From Marinobacter nitratireducens (lineage in GTDB: Bacteria > Pseudomonadota > Gammaproteobacteria > Pseudomonadales > Oleiphilaceae): a DNA stretch of 64,000 bases. The stretch is from positions 97,898 through 161,897 of the forward strand of contig NZ_ANIE01000010.1 in the NCBI RefSeq assembly GCF_000708045.1. The letters are read 5' to 3'. Below, one piece after another: positions 8,982 through 17,544 of this stretch (positions are counted from its first letter, which is position 1; each line of letters starts with the position of its first letter). The notes below the pieces were generated by a model. The model did not search any database and had not been told where the DNA came from. It saw nothing but the letters and a program-made list of their open reading frames with translations. The position numbers and the translations under genes are program-made.

Positions 8982-9694
8982 ACAGTTCGACTCCCATTGT
9001 ATCCAGTCATAAAAGCATCCCAGACTCTGGCCTGAACCGCTTCCCCTCCGACCTTCTTGATCGAGCGGGCAAAACGTTCAAGGTTTCCAGACTTCCAATC
9101 CGAAGACGATGTTTCGGGCATGATACAGCCTTTGTCGAAATCGATGAGGAAGTATTCCCCGCCCCGGACAAGCACATTGAAGCAGTTCAGGTCGGCATGG
9201 CGCACGTTGGCATCGTGGAAACGTCGAACCAGGCGGCCCAGCGCTTCCCACGCAGAGCCCTCGAGCTCACTCAGAAGATCGGCCAGGGGGACTGTCTCCG
9301 GCAGACGCTCGATAATGATCGCAGCCTGATACTGAAGCGGAGAAGTTTTCCGATACCAGGCCGCAACCGGCTTGGGCACTGGAAGCCCCATGCGATAAAG
9401 GTTGTCCAGGAGCCGGAACTCCGAAAACGAGCGGACTTCGTTTTCACCAGTATAGGCGTAGGTTTTGCGGGAAACTCTCGCTGCGAGACCACCTCGACGG
9501 TATTCCCGTAAGACCAGATCCGCGCTGTCTGCTTTGAGAAACCAGGCCCCTCCACGCCCACCACTGCTGACAGGTCTGGCTTCATCACCCCAGTATAGGG
9601 GATCAAACCAGTCTACCGTCACCCGTTCACGATAATCCGGGTGCACCAGAATGGCAGAGCCATTGCTGCGTTCAACAATCTCGGACTCGACCAT
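8978..9694 (-). CDS. kdkA: 3-deoxy-D-manno-octulosonic acid (Kdo) kinase
   Basis: A 238-residue cytoplasmic kinase of the KdkA/WaaP fold that phosphorylates the 4-OH of Kdo on lipid A. Seen are a G-G-R-G-G-A-W-F nucleotide loop near residue 45, V-L-R-E-Y-R-R-G-G, the catalytic loop R-H-A-D-L-N-C-F-N-V-L near residue 173 and the metal-binding I-D-F-D-K-G near residue 190. Length fits KdkA (about 240). It is the first gene of a minus-strand cluster and divergent from the GT9 gene. Kdo kinases usually occur in organisms with a single Kdo in the core, so a phosphorylated single-Kdo inner core is inferred. Confidence 0.88.
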   Translation of the reverse strand: MVESEIVERSNGSAILVHPDYRERVTVDWFDPLYWGDEARPVSSGGRGGAWFLKADSADLVLREYRRGGLAARVSRKTYAYTGENEVRSFSEFRLLDNLYRMGLPVPKPVAAWYRKTSPLQYQAAIIIERLPETVPLADLLSELEGSAWEALGRLVRRFHDANVRHADLNCFNVLVRGGEYFLIDFDKGCIMPETSSSDWKSGNLERFARSIKKVGGEAVQARVWDAFMTGYNGSRTV

Positions 9695-9829
9695 GGTACT
9701 CCATTCAATGCGTGTTAAAGGCGACTACTCGCGCAGGCATCAGGACGTCTGATGGCGAGTGGGTTAGAATACCGGCCAGTTTATCAATGAATGGCCATCC
9801 AGCTCCACAAATGGGCGGATGAACCCACA

Positions 9830-10882
9830 ATGGATACCCGTTTGATGAAGTCTATCTGCATACTCCGCCTCTCCGCTATTGGCGACGTCACTCACGTGAT
9901 TCCGGTTGTTCTGAGCCTTCAGGAACAGATCCCCGGTGTAAACATCACCTGGGTGATCGGCAAGATCGAAGCCAAACTGATCGGAGATCTGCCGGGCGTG
10001 GAGTTCGTCATTTTTGACAAGAAAGCCGGGCGACAGGGATATTCGGACCTTCGAAGAAAACTGAAGGGGCGTCGCTTCGATGCTCTGCTGCATATGCAGG
10101 TAGCCTTTCGCGCCAACCTCGCCGCAGCCTGCATTCGCGCCAACGTGCGCGTCGGTTACGACAAGACTCGCAGCAAAGATCTGCACAGCCTGTTTATCAA
10201 TCGGCGCATACAAGCAGCGCCGAAGCAACATGTCCGCGACTGCCTCGCCAGCTTTCTGGAGCCGATCGGTCTGGAGGCGGCGCCACCCCGCTGGCATATT
10301 CCCGTGAGTGAGGCAGATCATGAGTTCGCCCGCCAGCATCTGGCCGGCGATCGAAAAAATCTGATCATCAGTCCCTGCGCCAGCCACACCTTGCGTAACT
10401 GGCCGGCGGAGCGATATGCGCGCCTGGCGGACTATGCAACCCGGCAGTACGGCATGAAGGTCATTCTGGTAGGCAGCCCCGCTCCGTTCGAGAAGGACTA
10501 TTGCGATAGAATCGAAGCGTCCATGACCGAAGACTCTCTGAACATCTGCGGGCAGGACACCCTCAAGCAGCTGACAGCCATGATGACCCACGCGGATCTT
10601 GTCGTCGCTCCAGACACGGGCCCAGCACATATTGCCAGTGCCGTGGGGACCGATGTGCTGGGTCTGTTTGCGGCCAGCAACCCAAACCGCTCTGGCCCCT
10701 ACAACTCGCTGCAGTGGTGTGTGGACCGCTATCCCGAAGCTTTGCAACAGTTTACGGGAAAAACCGTCGACGAGGCCCGCTGGGGGGCAAAGGCAGAATT
10801 CGAGGGTGCAATGGAACTGATTACCGTCGAGGACGCAACCAATATGCTGGATAAATGGTGGTCCAGCAAAAGTGATGAGTGA
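9830..10882 (+). CDS. LPS heptosyltransferase, glycosyltransferase family 9
   Basis: A GT9 enzyme of about 350 residues that adds L-glycero-D-manno-heptose, or a related sugar, to the inner core. The N-terminus has the family S-I-C-I-L-R-L-S-A-I-G-D-V-T-H acceptor loop. The C-terminal half has S-P-C-A-S-H-T-L-R-N-W-P (family K/R-x-W), V-A-P-D-T-G-P-A-H-I-A-S-A and G-L-F-A-A-S-N-P-N-R-S-G-P. In-frame ATGs at 9791, 9830 and 9845 are possible; none has a strong ribosome-binding site, and homologues usually begin close to 9845. It converges on the DUF6165 gene. WaaC versus WaaF versus RfaQ type is not resolved. Confidence 0.85.
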   Translation: MDTRLMKSICILRLSAIGDVTHVIPVVLSLQEQIPGVNITWVIGKIEAKLIGDLPGVEFVIFDKKAGRQGYSDLRRKLKGRRFDALLHMQVAFRANLAAACIRANVRVGYDKTRSKDLHSLFINRRIQAAPKQHVRDCLASFLEPIGLEAAPPRWHIPVSEADHEFARQHLAGDRKNLIISPCASHTLRNWPAERYARLADYATRQYGMKVILVGSPAPFEKDYCDRIEASMTEDSLNICGQDTLKQLTAMMTHADLVVAPDTGPAHIASAVGTDVLGLFAASNPNRSGPYNSLQWCVDRYPEALQQFTGKTVDEARWGAKAEFEGAMELITVEDATNMLDKWWSSKSDE

Positions 10883-10923
10883 GTGCGCGCCTTTGCCAAG
10901 GCGCCGCACTCACGTTGCACGGC

Positions 10924-11328
10924 TTACTTTCGGGCCGTGTAGTCCTGATAAGACTTCTCTTCCACAAATCGCGAGCCCAATGCCAGGTTGACCTCTTTCT
11001 TGATCGCGGCACGCTTGTCGTTCGTCACGTAGACAGCCCGGGCCAGTTCAATGAACCTTGAGCCAAAATCCTGCGCAGCTTCCTGGTCGCGGATATCGTC
11101 TTCAATGACCCAGAGCTCTTCATTGACGGCTTTGAGCTGCTCGCGCAGTTCAGCAATAGCACTCTGATCAGCGACCGCCTCATTCCAGGTTTCACTGAGC
11201 TCATCCAGCTCAAGGCGAACATTCTTGAGCTTGGCCTCGTCCTTGATCCGTTCTGACTTGATCTCAAGGATGGTGATCTTGTCGAGGACTTCCCCAAAGG
11301 AAACCGGGACTTTGATGACGTCTGCCAT
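10924..11328 (-). CDS. DUF6165 family protein
   Basis: A 134-residue, charged, soluble protein without signal peptide or membrane segment. It opens V-P-V-S-F-G-E-V-L-D-K-I-T-I-L-E-I-K-S-E-R, which I recognise as the DUF6165 start. The middle (residues about 25-75) is rich in Leu/Glu/Lys heptads and probably forms a helical hairpin or coiled coil. The family recurs beside LPS core genes in gammaproteobacteria, and here it sits between ilvE and a heptosyltransferase. No biochemical function is known to me. Confidence 0.75.
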   Translation of the reverse strand: MADVIKVPVSFGEVLDKITILEIKSERIKDEAKLKNVRLELDELSETWNEAVADQSAIAELREQLKAVNEELWVIEDDIRDQEAAQDFGSRFIELARAVYVTNDKRAAIKKEVNLALGSRFVEEKSYQDYTARK

Positions 11329-11417
11329 TATCTGTTCCTGCCCATTATCAGAAAAACAAAAAACAGAAGCCGCCAGCCTGCAGGAAAACAGACGGCGGCC
11401 TCACGCAAATAAACCCA

Positions 11418-12344
11418 TTAGCCCTTAACCGGCGTCAGCCAGTCACTGTGCTCGGCCAGCTTGCCTTTGACCGCATCGAAGTACAGTCCCTGAAGCTTTT
11501 CCGTCACCGGCCCGCGCTTTCCGGCACCAATCTGGCGACCATCAAGCTCACGAATTGGCAAGACTTCAGCCGCCGTACCGGTAAAGAACGCTTCCTCGGC
11601 AATGTAGACCTCGTCGCGGGTAATCCGGCGCTCACGAACTTCGAGCCCCTGGTCTTTCGCGAAGTCGATGATGGTTGCCCGAGTGATGCCTTCCAGGCAG
11701 GAAGTCAGCTCCGGCGTGTGCAGAACGCCATCACGCACAATGAAGATGTTCTCCCCGGACCCTTCTGCAACGTAGCCTTCGTTGTCGAGCAGCAACGCTT
11801 CTTCTGCCCCACCCGAGATCGCCTCATTCAGTGCGAGCATGGAATTGATGTAATTACCATTGGCCTTGGCCTTACACATCGTGATGTTCACATGGTGGCG
11901 GGTATAGGAAGACGTGCGCACCTTGATACCCATTTCCTTGGCTTCCGGCGACATGTAAGACGGCCAGCTCCAGGCGGCAACCATGACATGGACCTTCAAG
12001 TTGTCAGCACGCAGGCCCATCCCCTCAGATCCCAGGAACACCATGGGGCGCAGATAAGCTTCGTCCAGATTGTTCTCACGCACAGCCGCGCATTGGGCCG
12101 CGTTGAGTTCATCCTTGCTGAACGGCATCGTCATATTAAGAATGTGGGCGGAGCGGAACAGACGATCCGTGTGCTCTTTCAGGCGGAAAATCGCCGGACC
12201 ATTCGCGGTGTTGTACGCACGCACACCCTCAAAACAGCCAAGGCCGTAATGCAAAGTGTGTGTAAGTACATGGGTTTTTGCTTCCCGCCAGGGAACCATT
12301 TCACCATCCAGCCATATAAGGCCATCGCGATCAGCCATCGACAT
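11418..12344 (-). CDS. ilvE: Branched-chain amino acid aminotransferase
   Basis: A class IV PLP-dependent transaminase (308 residues) for the last step of Leu, Ile and Val synthesis, with 2-oxoglutarate/glutamate as amino exchanger. Visible are G-L-G-C-F-E-G-V-R-A-Y, the A-K-A-N-G-N-Y-I-N-S block containing the PLP lysine (near residue 160), V-A-E-G-S-G-E-N-I-F and the F-F-T-G-T-A-A-E-V-L-P-I motif. ATG 12344 has GGAGC eight bases upstream. It lies 76 bases after glnE on the same strand, the order seen in Pseudomonas-type genomes. Confidence 0.96.
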   Translation of the reverse strand: MSMADRDGLIWLDGEMVPWREAKTHVLTHTLHYGLGCFEGVRAYNTANGPAIFRLKEHTDRLFRSAHILNMTMPFSKDELNAAQCAAVRENNLDEAYLRPMVFLGSEGMGLRADNLKVHVMVAAWSWPSYMSPEAKEMGIKVRTSSYTRHHVNITMCKAKANGNYINSMLALNEAISGGAEEALLLDNEGYVAEGSGENIFIVRDGVLHTPELTSCLEGITRATIIDFAKDQGLEVRERRITRDEVYIAEEAFFTGTAAEVLPIRELDGRQIGAGKRGPVTEKLQGLYFDAVKGKLAEHSDWLTPVKG

Positions 12345-12420
12345 TCTACGTTGCTCCTAAAAAAGCGTTGTTCGGGGAACCGGCATTCTAGCAGGAAAAT
12401 TCGCCGGAATTGAATTTGCC

Positions 12421-15327
12421 TCAACGGTCCAGCATCACTTTTTTCCACATACTATGGATATAGGCACGCTCCTCTGGGAAGGCCTCGCCATCAACCTGAC
12501 TGTTCAGGTTCTGCAACGCCCGGCGGTGGATCGTCGAGCGCAGAGCGATGTACGCTGCCCGCAATTTTTCTGCGTCTTCTACCGGAATAATTCCGGCATG
12601 CCCCAGCGCTTCCATCTGGCGAATATTATCGGACCACTGGGTCAGTTCCGGATGTTCGGAACACCAGGCAAGCATCAGGTACTGCACCATGAACTCGATA
12701 TCCACAATGCCCCCGGCGTCGTGTTTAATGTGGAAAATACGGTCCCGGCGCCCTTCCGGGGTCCCCAGGCTGGCACGCATTTTTTCCCGCATATTCACGA
12801 CTTCCTGCCGAAGGCTCGTACGATCCCGGGGCTCACAGAGGGTTTCATGACGAATCGCCTCGAATGCCTCCAGGGTTTCCGGACAGCCTGCCACGCCTCG
12901 AGCCCTTGCCAACGCCTGGTGTTCCCAGGTCCAGGCATCGTGTTTCTGATACTTACCGAATGCCTGCAACGTGCTGACCAGCAAGCCGGAATTGCCGGAT
13001 GGCCTGAGCCTCATATCGACCTCATAGAGCTGCCCGGAAGGTGTCTGGGTATTAAGAATATGGACGATGCGCTGCCCGAGTCGGGTGTAGAACACGGCAT
13101 TATCGATCGGCTTGTCACCGTCCGTGGAGAGGTCGGGATCGCCTTTGTGCACAAATACCAGATCGAGATCGGATGTGTAGCCAAGCTCAATCCCGCCGAG
13201 CTTGCCATATCCGATAATGGCAAAATCCATCTCGCAGGCGGAGCCATCTGGCCGAAGAGGATAGCCATGGCGACTGACCAGGTTGGCGAACGCCACATCC
13301 ACCACGTGATCCAGAACCACTTCGGCAATCCACGTCAGGTAATCGCTGACTTTCATCAGTGGCAGGGTGCCCTTGAGCTCGGAGGCAGCGACTCGCAGGA
13401 TATGCGCTTTCTTGAAGTGACGCAGGGACTCCATCTGCTCTTCCAGGTCCTCGTAGGGGATCCTGAGCATCTGTTGGCGAAGATCATCCTGCAGTTCTTC
13501 CTTGGCCGGGGGATGATAGAGACTCTCGGCATTCAGCAGCTCATCCAGCAGCAGCGGTGTCTCCGCCAACTGTCGGGCAATCCAGGGACTGTCGCTGCAC
13601 AACCTGACCAGTTGGGTACAGGCACCCGGGTTTTCCAGCAGAAGCACCATGTAGGCGGTTCGCCGCAAAATGGCTTCCACCAATTGAAGCACTCGGGACA
13701 GGGTTTCGGACGGGTTTTCCACTTCGGCCAACGCCGCCAGCAACATGGGCATAAACTGGTTCAGCCGCTTGCGTCCCTGGGTCTGCATGATTCGAACCGT
13801 GCGGTTGTCTCGCAAGTTACAGAGCTCGCGGTAGCTTTCAGAGGCCGCCTCATACCCATGCTCCTCCATCCATTGGAGCGCATGCGTCTCATCGATTTCT
13901 TCCAGCCATAACTCCTGCCAGCCCTCGTCCAGGGTGGCCGAAGCGGTCTGATCTTCGTCTTCCGTCGCGATGATGTTTGCGAAGTGTGTCGCGACCCGCT
14001 CTCGATGCGCCCCAAGCTCATCCGAGCAGTCCTGCCAGCAGTCAAATCCCATAATCAGGGCCACGCGCGCCTGGCTCAGTTCGTCATCCGGCAGGATCTG
14101 GGTTTGCTTGTCTTCCATACCCTGCAGGGCATGCTCAAGGTTCCTGAGGAACACATACGCTTCTCTGAGTTCCTTCACGACCTGCGAAGGCAGAAGCTCC
14201 AGGGCCTCCAGCTCGCTGAGGATGACCAGCAATTCGCGGCGCTGAAGTTCACGATCTCGCCCACCCCGGATGAGCTGGAACGCCTGGACCACAAACTCGA
14301 TTTCCCGAATTCCACCGCTGCCCAGCTTGATGTTGTTCTCCAGGCCCTTTCTGCGAACTTCCCGGCTAATCATGGACTTCATGCTTCGCAGAGATTCAAA
14401 TGCGCTGAAATCGATGTACTTGCGATAAACAAATGGCTTCAGACTGTCCATCAGGACCTGGCCGGCCGCCTGGTCTCCGGCGACGACCCGGGCCTTCACC
14501 ATGGCGTAGCGCTCCCAATCCCGCCCCTGATCCTGATAGTAGGCTTCAAGGGCTGCAAAACTGAGAGCCAGGGCACCACTCTGACCGTAAGGCCTCAAGC
14601 GCATGTCCACTCTGAAGACAAAGCCGTCTCCGGTGATCTGATCCAGAGCCTGTATCAGGCGCTGACCAAGGCGGATAAAAAAGGTCTGGTTATCGATCGA
14701 CCGGCGGCCGTCACGGGTCTCTCCTTGACTGGGAAACGCAAAAATAAGATCAATATCGGAAGAAACATTGAGCTCACGCCCACCCAACTTCCCCATTCCC
14801 AATACGACCATCTTCTGTATGGCGTCCTCACCGGTGACCGGATCAGCGCCCCAGGGCGTTCCCGATTGCTCACACGCATCGTCATACAGCCAGTCGAGCG
14901 CTCCCTGGATGCATGTATCGGCAAAGGCACTCGTTGCCGCCACGGTCTCCGCCAGGTCCGCCCAACGCATCAGATCCCGCCAGATAATCCGGAACTGGGT
15001 TTCCCGCCGGAACTGCCGCAATGCGGCATGCAGCTCGGATTCACCATTCACCGTCCCGAGGTAGTGCTGCCAACGTTGCGCCAGATACTCCGGCGTTGTG
15101 GGCTCAGCGAGACTATGCGATGCCATCATTGACTCAACTTGCTCAGGATGGCGTTCCACGGTTTGCCTCAGAAACAGGCTGCGGGCAAATGCACTCGCCA
15201 CGGTCTCTTCCGTCATCCCTTCCTCATTGGAAAACCATTCCGGGAATCCATCCGGAAACACCGACGCCCAACAGGCTGAAATTTCATCGGCCAATGGCGG
15301 CGGGAGGGAATTCCATGGCTCAGACAT
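12421..15327 (-). CDS. glnE: Bifunctional glutamine synthetase adenylyltransferase/deadenylase
   Basis: A 968-residue enzyme with two homologous nucleotidyltransferase halves. The N-terminal half has G-M-G-K-L-G-G-R-E-L-N-V-S-S-D-I-D-L near residue 176; the C-terminal half has G-Y-G-K-L-G-G-I-E-L-G-Y-T-S-D-L-D-L near residue 704. Both carry the paired Asp for metal binding. In known GlnE the N-terminal half removes and the C-terminal half adds AMP on GlnA, under PII control. The M-S-E-P-W start at 15327 fits family length; an upstream ATG at 15399 would add 24 unusual residues. Its target GlnA is encoded about 8 kb away. Confidence 0.96.
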   Translation of the reverse strand: MSEPWNSLPPPLADEISACWASVFPDGFPEWFSNEEGMTEETVASAFARSLFLRQTVERHPEQVESMMASHSLAEPTTPEYLAQRWQHYLGTVNGESELHAALRQFRRETQFRIIWRDLMRWADLAETVAATSAFADTCIQGALDWLYDDACEQSGTPWGADPVTGEDAIQKMVVLGMGKLGGRELNVSSDIDLIFAFPSQGETRDGRRSIDNQTFFIRLGQRLIQALDQITGDGFVFRVDMRLRPYGQSGALALSFAALEAYYQDQGRDWERYAMVKARVVAGDQAAGQVLMDSLKPFVYRKYIDFSAFESLRSMKSMISREVRRKGLENNIKLGSGGIREIEFVVQAFQLIRGGRDRELQRRELLVILSELEALELLPSQVVKELREAYVFLRNLEHALQGMEDKQTQILPDDELSQARVALIMGFDCWQDCSDELGAHRERVATHFANIIATEDEDQTASATLDEGWQELWLEEIDETHALQWMEEHGYEAASESYRELCNLRDNRTVRIMQTQGRKRLNQFMPMLLAALAEVENPSETLSRVLQLVEAILRRTAYMVLLLENPGACTQLVRLCSDSPWIARQLAETPLLLDELLNAESLYHPPAKEELQDDLRQQMLRIPYEDLEEQMESLRHFKKAHILRVAASELKGTLPLMKVSDYLTWIAEVVLDHVVDVAFANLVSRHGYPLRPDGSACEMDFAIIGYGKLGGIELGYTSDLDLVFVHKGDPDLSTDGDKPIDNAVFYTRLGQRIVHILNTQTPSGQLYEVDMRLRPSGNSGLLVSTLQAFGKYQKHDAWTWEHQALARARGVAGCPETLEAFEAIRHETLCEPRDRTSLRQEVVNMREKMRASLGTPEGRRDRIFHIKHDAGGIVDIEFMVQYLMLAWCSEHPELTQWSDNIRQMEALGHAGIIPVEDAEKLRAAYIALRSTIHRRALQNLNSQVDGEAFPEERAYIHSMWKKVMLDR

Positions 15328-15407
15328 AATGCAAACCCCTGTCTCTCTGTTATATTTCCGGTACTGTATAACGAACTTACCCGCGACTGAACAGGCCAAC
15401 CCCAGGG

Positions 15408-16565
15408 ATGCAGAGAAATCGCCGACCGCTTAATCCAGAGCACCAACAGCCTCATCTGTCCATGGGAGGACTGATCAGGCATCGCATGAAACGCCTTTTC
15501 CTGATTCTCGCCGGCCTGCTGTTAGTACAGATACTGGTGATCTGGAGCGTTGAAGACCTGGATCTGTTCGAGTCCATCTGGATCACCATGACCACAGTGT
15601 CCACGGTTGGCTACGGTGACTTCTCTCCTAAAACAACCGTTGGCAGGCTCAGCACCATCCTGATCATGTTCGTCGGTGCCATCACCCTGCTGACACTGAT
15701 TGTCAGTGACTTTATCGAATACCGGTTCTATCGCCGGGAACGCATTCTGACCGGAAGGTGGATCTATAAAATGAACGACCATATCGTCATCATCAACACG
15801 CCCCGGAATGGTGGCGAACAATATTTTATGCGCTTTGCCTCCCAGATTCGCTCTGTTCCCGGCTACGAAACCATTCCGATTATGCTGCTCACACGCCAGT
15901 TCCCCCAGGGGCTACCCAGCGAATTGTCTGACGTTGGCCTGGTCCACTATCACGGAGCAGGCTTCGATCCACAGGCCCTGAGGGCCGTTCACGCAGGTAG
16001 TGCCAGACACATCATTGTCCTGGCCGCTGATGAGTCCGACGCTTACTCCGATAGCCTGACCTTTGACATATCCCACCGCCTGAGCGAACTGAATCTTGCC
16101 AATCACGCGACCGTGGAATGCGTCAGCGATGAGAACCGGAGCCGCTTCAAGGCCCTGGGTATCCGCACCGTCATCCGTCCCGTGCGCACCTACCCGGAAA
16201 TCATGGTGCGCTCTGTCGTCGCACCAGGCTCTGAGAAAGTGCTGGAGGATCTGTTCAACTACGAGCATGACCACCCACACCGCTACGATCTGATACTGGA
16301 CGACCTGAACTGGGCCGATATCGTCAGCGCTCTCGTTCGCCACGGAATCGGCACAGCCCTGGCTTACATTGACAAGGATGACGAAGTGATTTGCCACCCG
16401 CCGACAACGGAGGAAATCGAAGGAAAGGGGCTCATTGTTCTGGTGAAATCGACCAATACACCGGATGTGGACATGGTGAAGGAGGCGCTGGATCGCTACC
16501 GTGCCTTCATCGCCAGCTGGCACAGTCAGACCAACAACAAGGACACCGAAAAGGAAACGTCCTGA
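15408..16565 (+). CDS. Two-TM potassium channel with RCK/TrkA-N-like cytoplasmic domain
   Basis: A 385-residue protein. One hydrophobic helix (about residues 28-45) is followed by a pore loop with the K+ selectivity filter T-V-S-T-V-G-Y-G-D-F (about 64-73) and a second helix (about 85-105). The remaining 270 residues resemble an RCK/TrkA-N Rossmann domain. Its first strand reads H-I-V-I-I-N-T-P-R-N-G-G-E-Q-Y, so the usual G-x-G-x-x-G is lost and NAD(H) binding may be altered. The start may be 15408 or 15462; neither has a clear ribosome-binding site. It is divergent from glnE. Probable role is gated K+ flux. Confidence 0.88.
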   Translation: MQRNRRPLNPEHQQPHLSMGGLIRHRMKRLFLILAGLLLVQILVIWSVEDLDLFESIWITMTTVSTVGYGDFSPKTTVGRLSTILIMFVGAITLLTLIVSDFIEYRFYRRERILTGRWIYKMNDHIVIINTPRNGGEQYFMRFASQIRSVPGYETIPIMLLTRQFPQGLPSELSDVGLVHYHGAGFDPQALRAVHAGSARHIIVLAADESDAYSDSLTFDISHRLSELNLANHATVECVSDENRSRFKALGIRTVIRPVRTYPEIMVRSVVAPGSEKVLEDLFNYEHDHPHRYDLILDDLNWADIVSALVRHGIGTALAYIDKDDEVICHPPTTEEIEGKGLIVLVKSTNTPDVDMVKEALDRYRAFIASWHSQTNNKDTEKETS

Positions 16566-16572
16566 GGCCGGC

Positions 16573-17448
16573 TCAGGCGGTCGCCAACGCCAGCTGCAAC
16601 TGCCCTAGCTCGCCTGAATCAATCAGCTCTGACAACGTCGATCCTTCAGACACAGCCTGAATACATTCAGACCAAAGCTGCCCCACCCCGGCCCTGCGAG
16701 CATGCTGCTCAACAATAGAGACGTCCATAGCGCCAAAAGACAACGGCTCGCCTGTCAGCCAGAGCACACTTAGGCCAAACAGAAAACCGTTGATATCCAG
16801 CGGCGCTTTAGCATCGCCCGTTGCGATCGTCGGCTGATAAAGGCCAGCCAGAAAATAACCCTGTTCTGCCTTGCTCACCAGATTCAGGAACACCGGCACT
16901 TTAACGGCAAGCTTCATCGCCCATTCGATAAGCACCGACGGGTGGCCCTGCTTCAATTCAAATTCCACCTCGGCAAGCGGACGAACCGCGTCACCACTGA
17001 TGACCTGTCCCTGATCAACGGCGACCTCGATGGCCGTGTCCGCACCGTTTTCATCGGTATGGCTCAGCATGACTACACGGCGCCTGAAATTGGTTTCGAA
17101 CACGGGGCGCAGGCGTTTTAAATCCACCGTATCGGCGACCGCAGTTCCAGCCAGCAGGGAGAGATCCAGGTCTGCAGTCGGCAACGGCCATTCCCACTCC
17201 TGACGCTTATGCGCTCCATCAACAAATTCTCCCCGGGTCTTCAGTGTCTGGATATACTGATCCCCGGCCTGACGCACCCTGAGCGCGGCACGTTCCCGGT
17301 TAAGTTCGCAGTCCGGGGTATCGAAATACCGGTTCACCAACAGCTTCTCCGGTCCCTCGCTTGCTTCCGGCTGGGCAAGCAGCCACCGAATAGCCTGTTC
17401 AAGCGCCTGATCTGTCAGCGTCAGTTTTATTTCCAGTTCTTCTGCCAC
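16573..17448 (-). CDS. CYTH domain protein, probable inorganic triphosphatase
   Basis: About 291 residues. The N-terminus E-E-L-E-I-K-L-T-L is the E-x-E-x-K signature of the CYTH tunnel fold (ThTPase/YgiF), followed by R-Y-F-D-T-P-D, R-V-R-Q-A-G, L-K-T-R-G, R-R-V-V, A-I-E-V-A-V-D-Q-G and L-A-E-V-E-F-E-L-K. I prefer the GTG at 17448, with GGAG six bases upstream, over the ATG at 17484. The ATG would add 12 residues before the conserved start and lies against the porin terminator. E. coli YgiF has a CHAD domain after CYTH; here only about 100 extra residues follow, too few for a full CHAD. Confidence 0.82.
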   Translation of the reverse strand: MAEELEIKLTLTDQALEQAIRWLLAQPEASEGPEKLLVNRYFDTPDCELNRERAALRVRQAGDQYIQTLKTRGEFVDGAHKRQEWEWPLPTADLDLSLLAGTAVADTVDLKRLRPVFETNFRRRVVMLSHTDENGADTAIEVAVDQGQVISGDAVRPLAEVEFELKQGHPSVLIEWAMKLAVKVPVFLNLVSKAEQGYFLAGLYQPTIATGDAKAPLDINGFLFGLSVLWLTGEPLSFGAMDVSIVEQHARRAGVGQLWSECIQAVSEGSTLSELIDSGELGQLQLALATA

Positions 17449-17484
17449 ACGAAACTCCGGGTCCAGGAAAAAATCAGCATACAT

Positions 17485-17519
17485 AAAAAAACCGGCGACC
17501 CGAAGGTCACCGGTTTTCG
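17485..17519 (-). terminator. Rho-independent terminator of the porin gene
   Basis: On the minus strand AAAACCGGTGACC, a TTCG tetraloop and GGTCGCCGGTTTT form a 13-bp stem (one G-T wobble) followed by a T run. It lies 25 bases past the porin stop and just before the CYTH gene, so it should separate the two. Confidence 0.85.
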
Positions 17520-17544
17520 ACTACGTGATTAGCTGGTTAGCTGA

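Noticed and set aside
9764..10909. Minus-strand open frame of 381 codons opposite the heptosyltransferase gene
   Set aside because: The plus strand encodes a clear GT9 enzyme; the antisense frame shows no family features.
12454..13911. Plus-strand open frame of 485 codons opposite the 3' half of glnE
   Set aside because: Antisense to the deadenylase/adenylyltransferase domains; no motif.
13984..15132. Long plus-strand open frame (382 codons) opposite glnE
   Set aside because: It is antisense to the intact glnE frame, has no recognisable motif and no ribosome-binding site. It reflects the codon bias of glnE.
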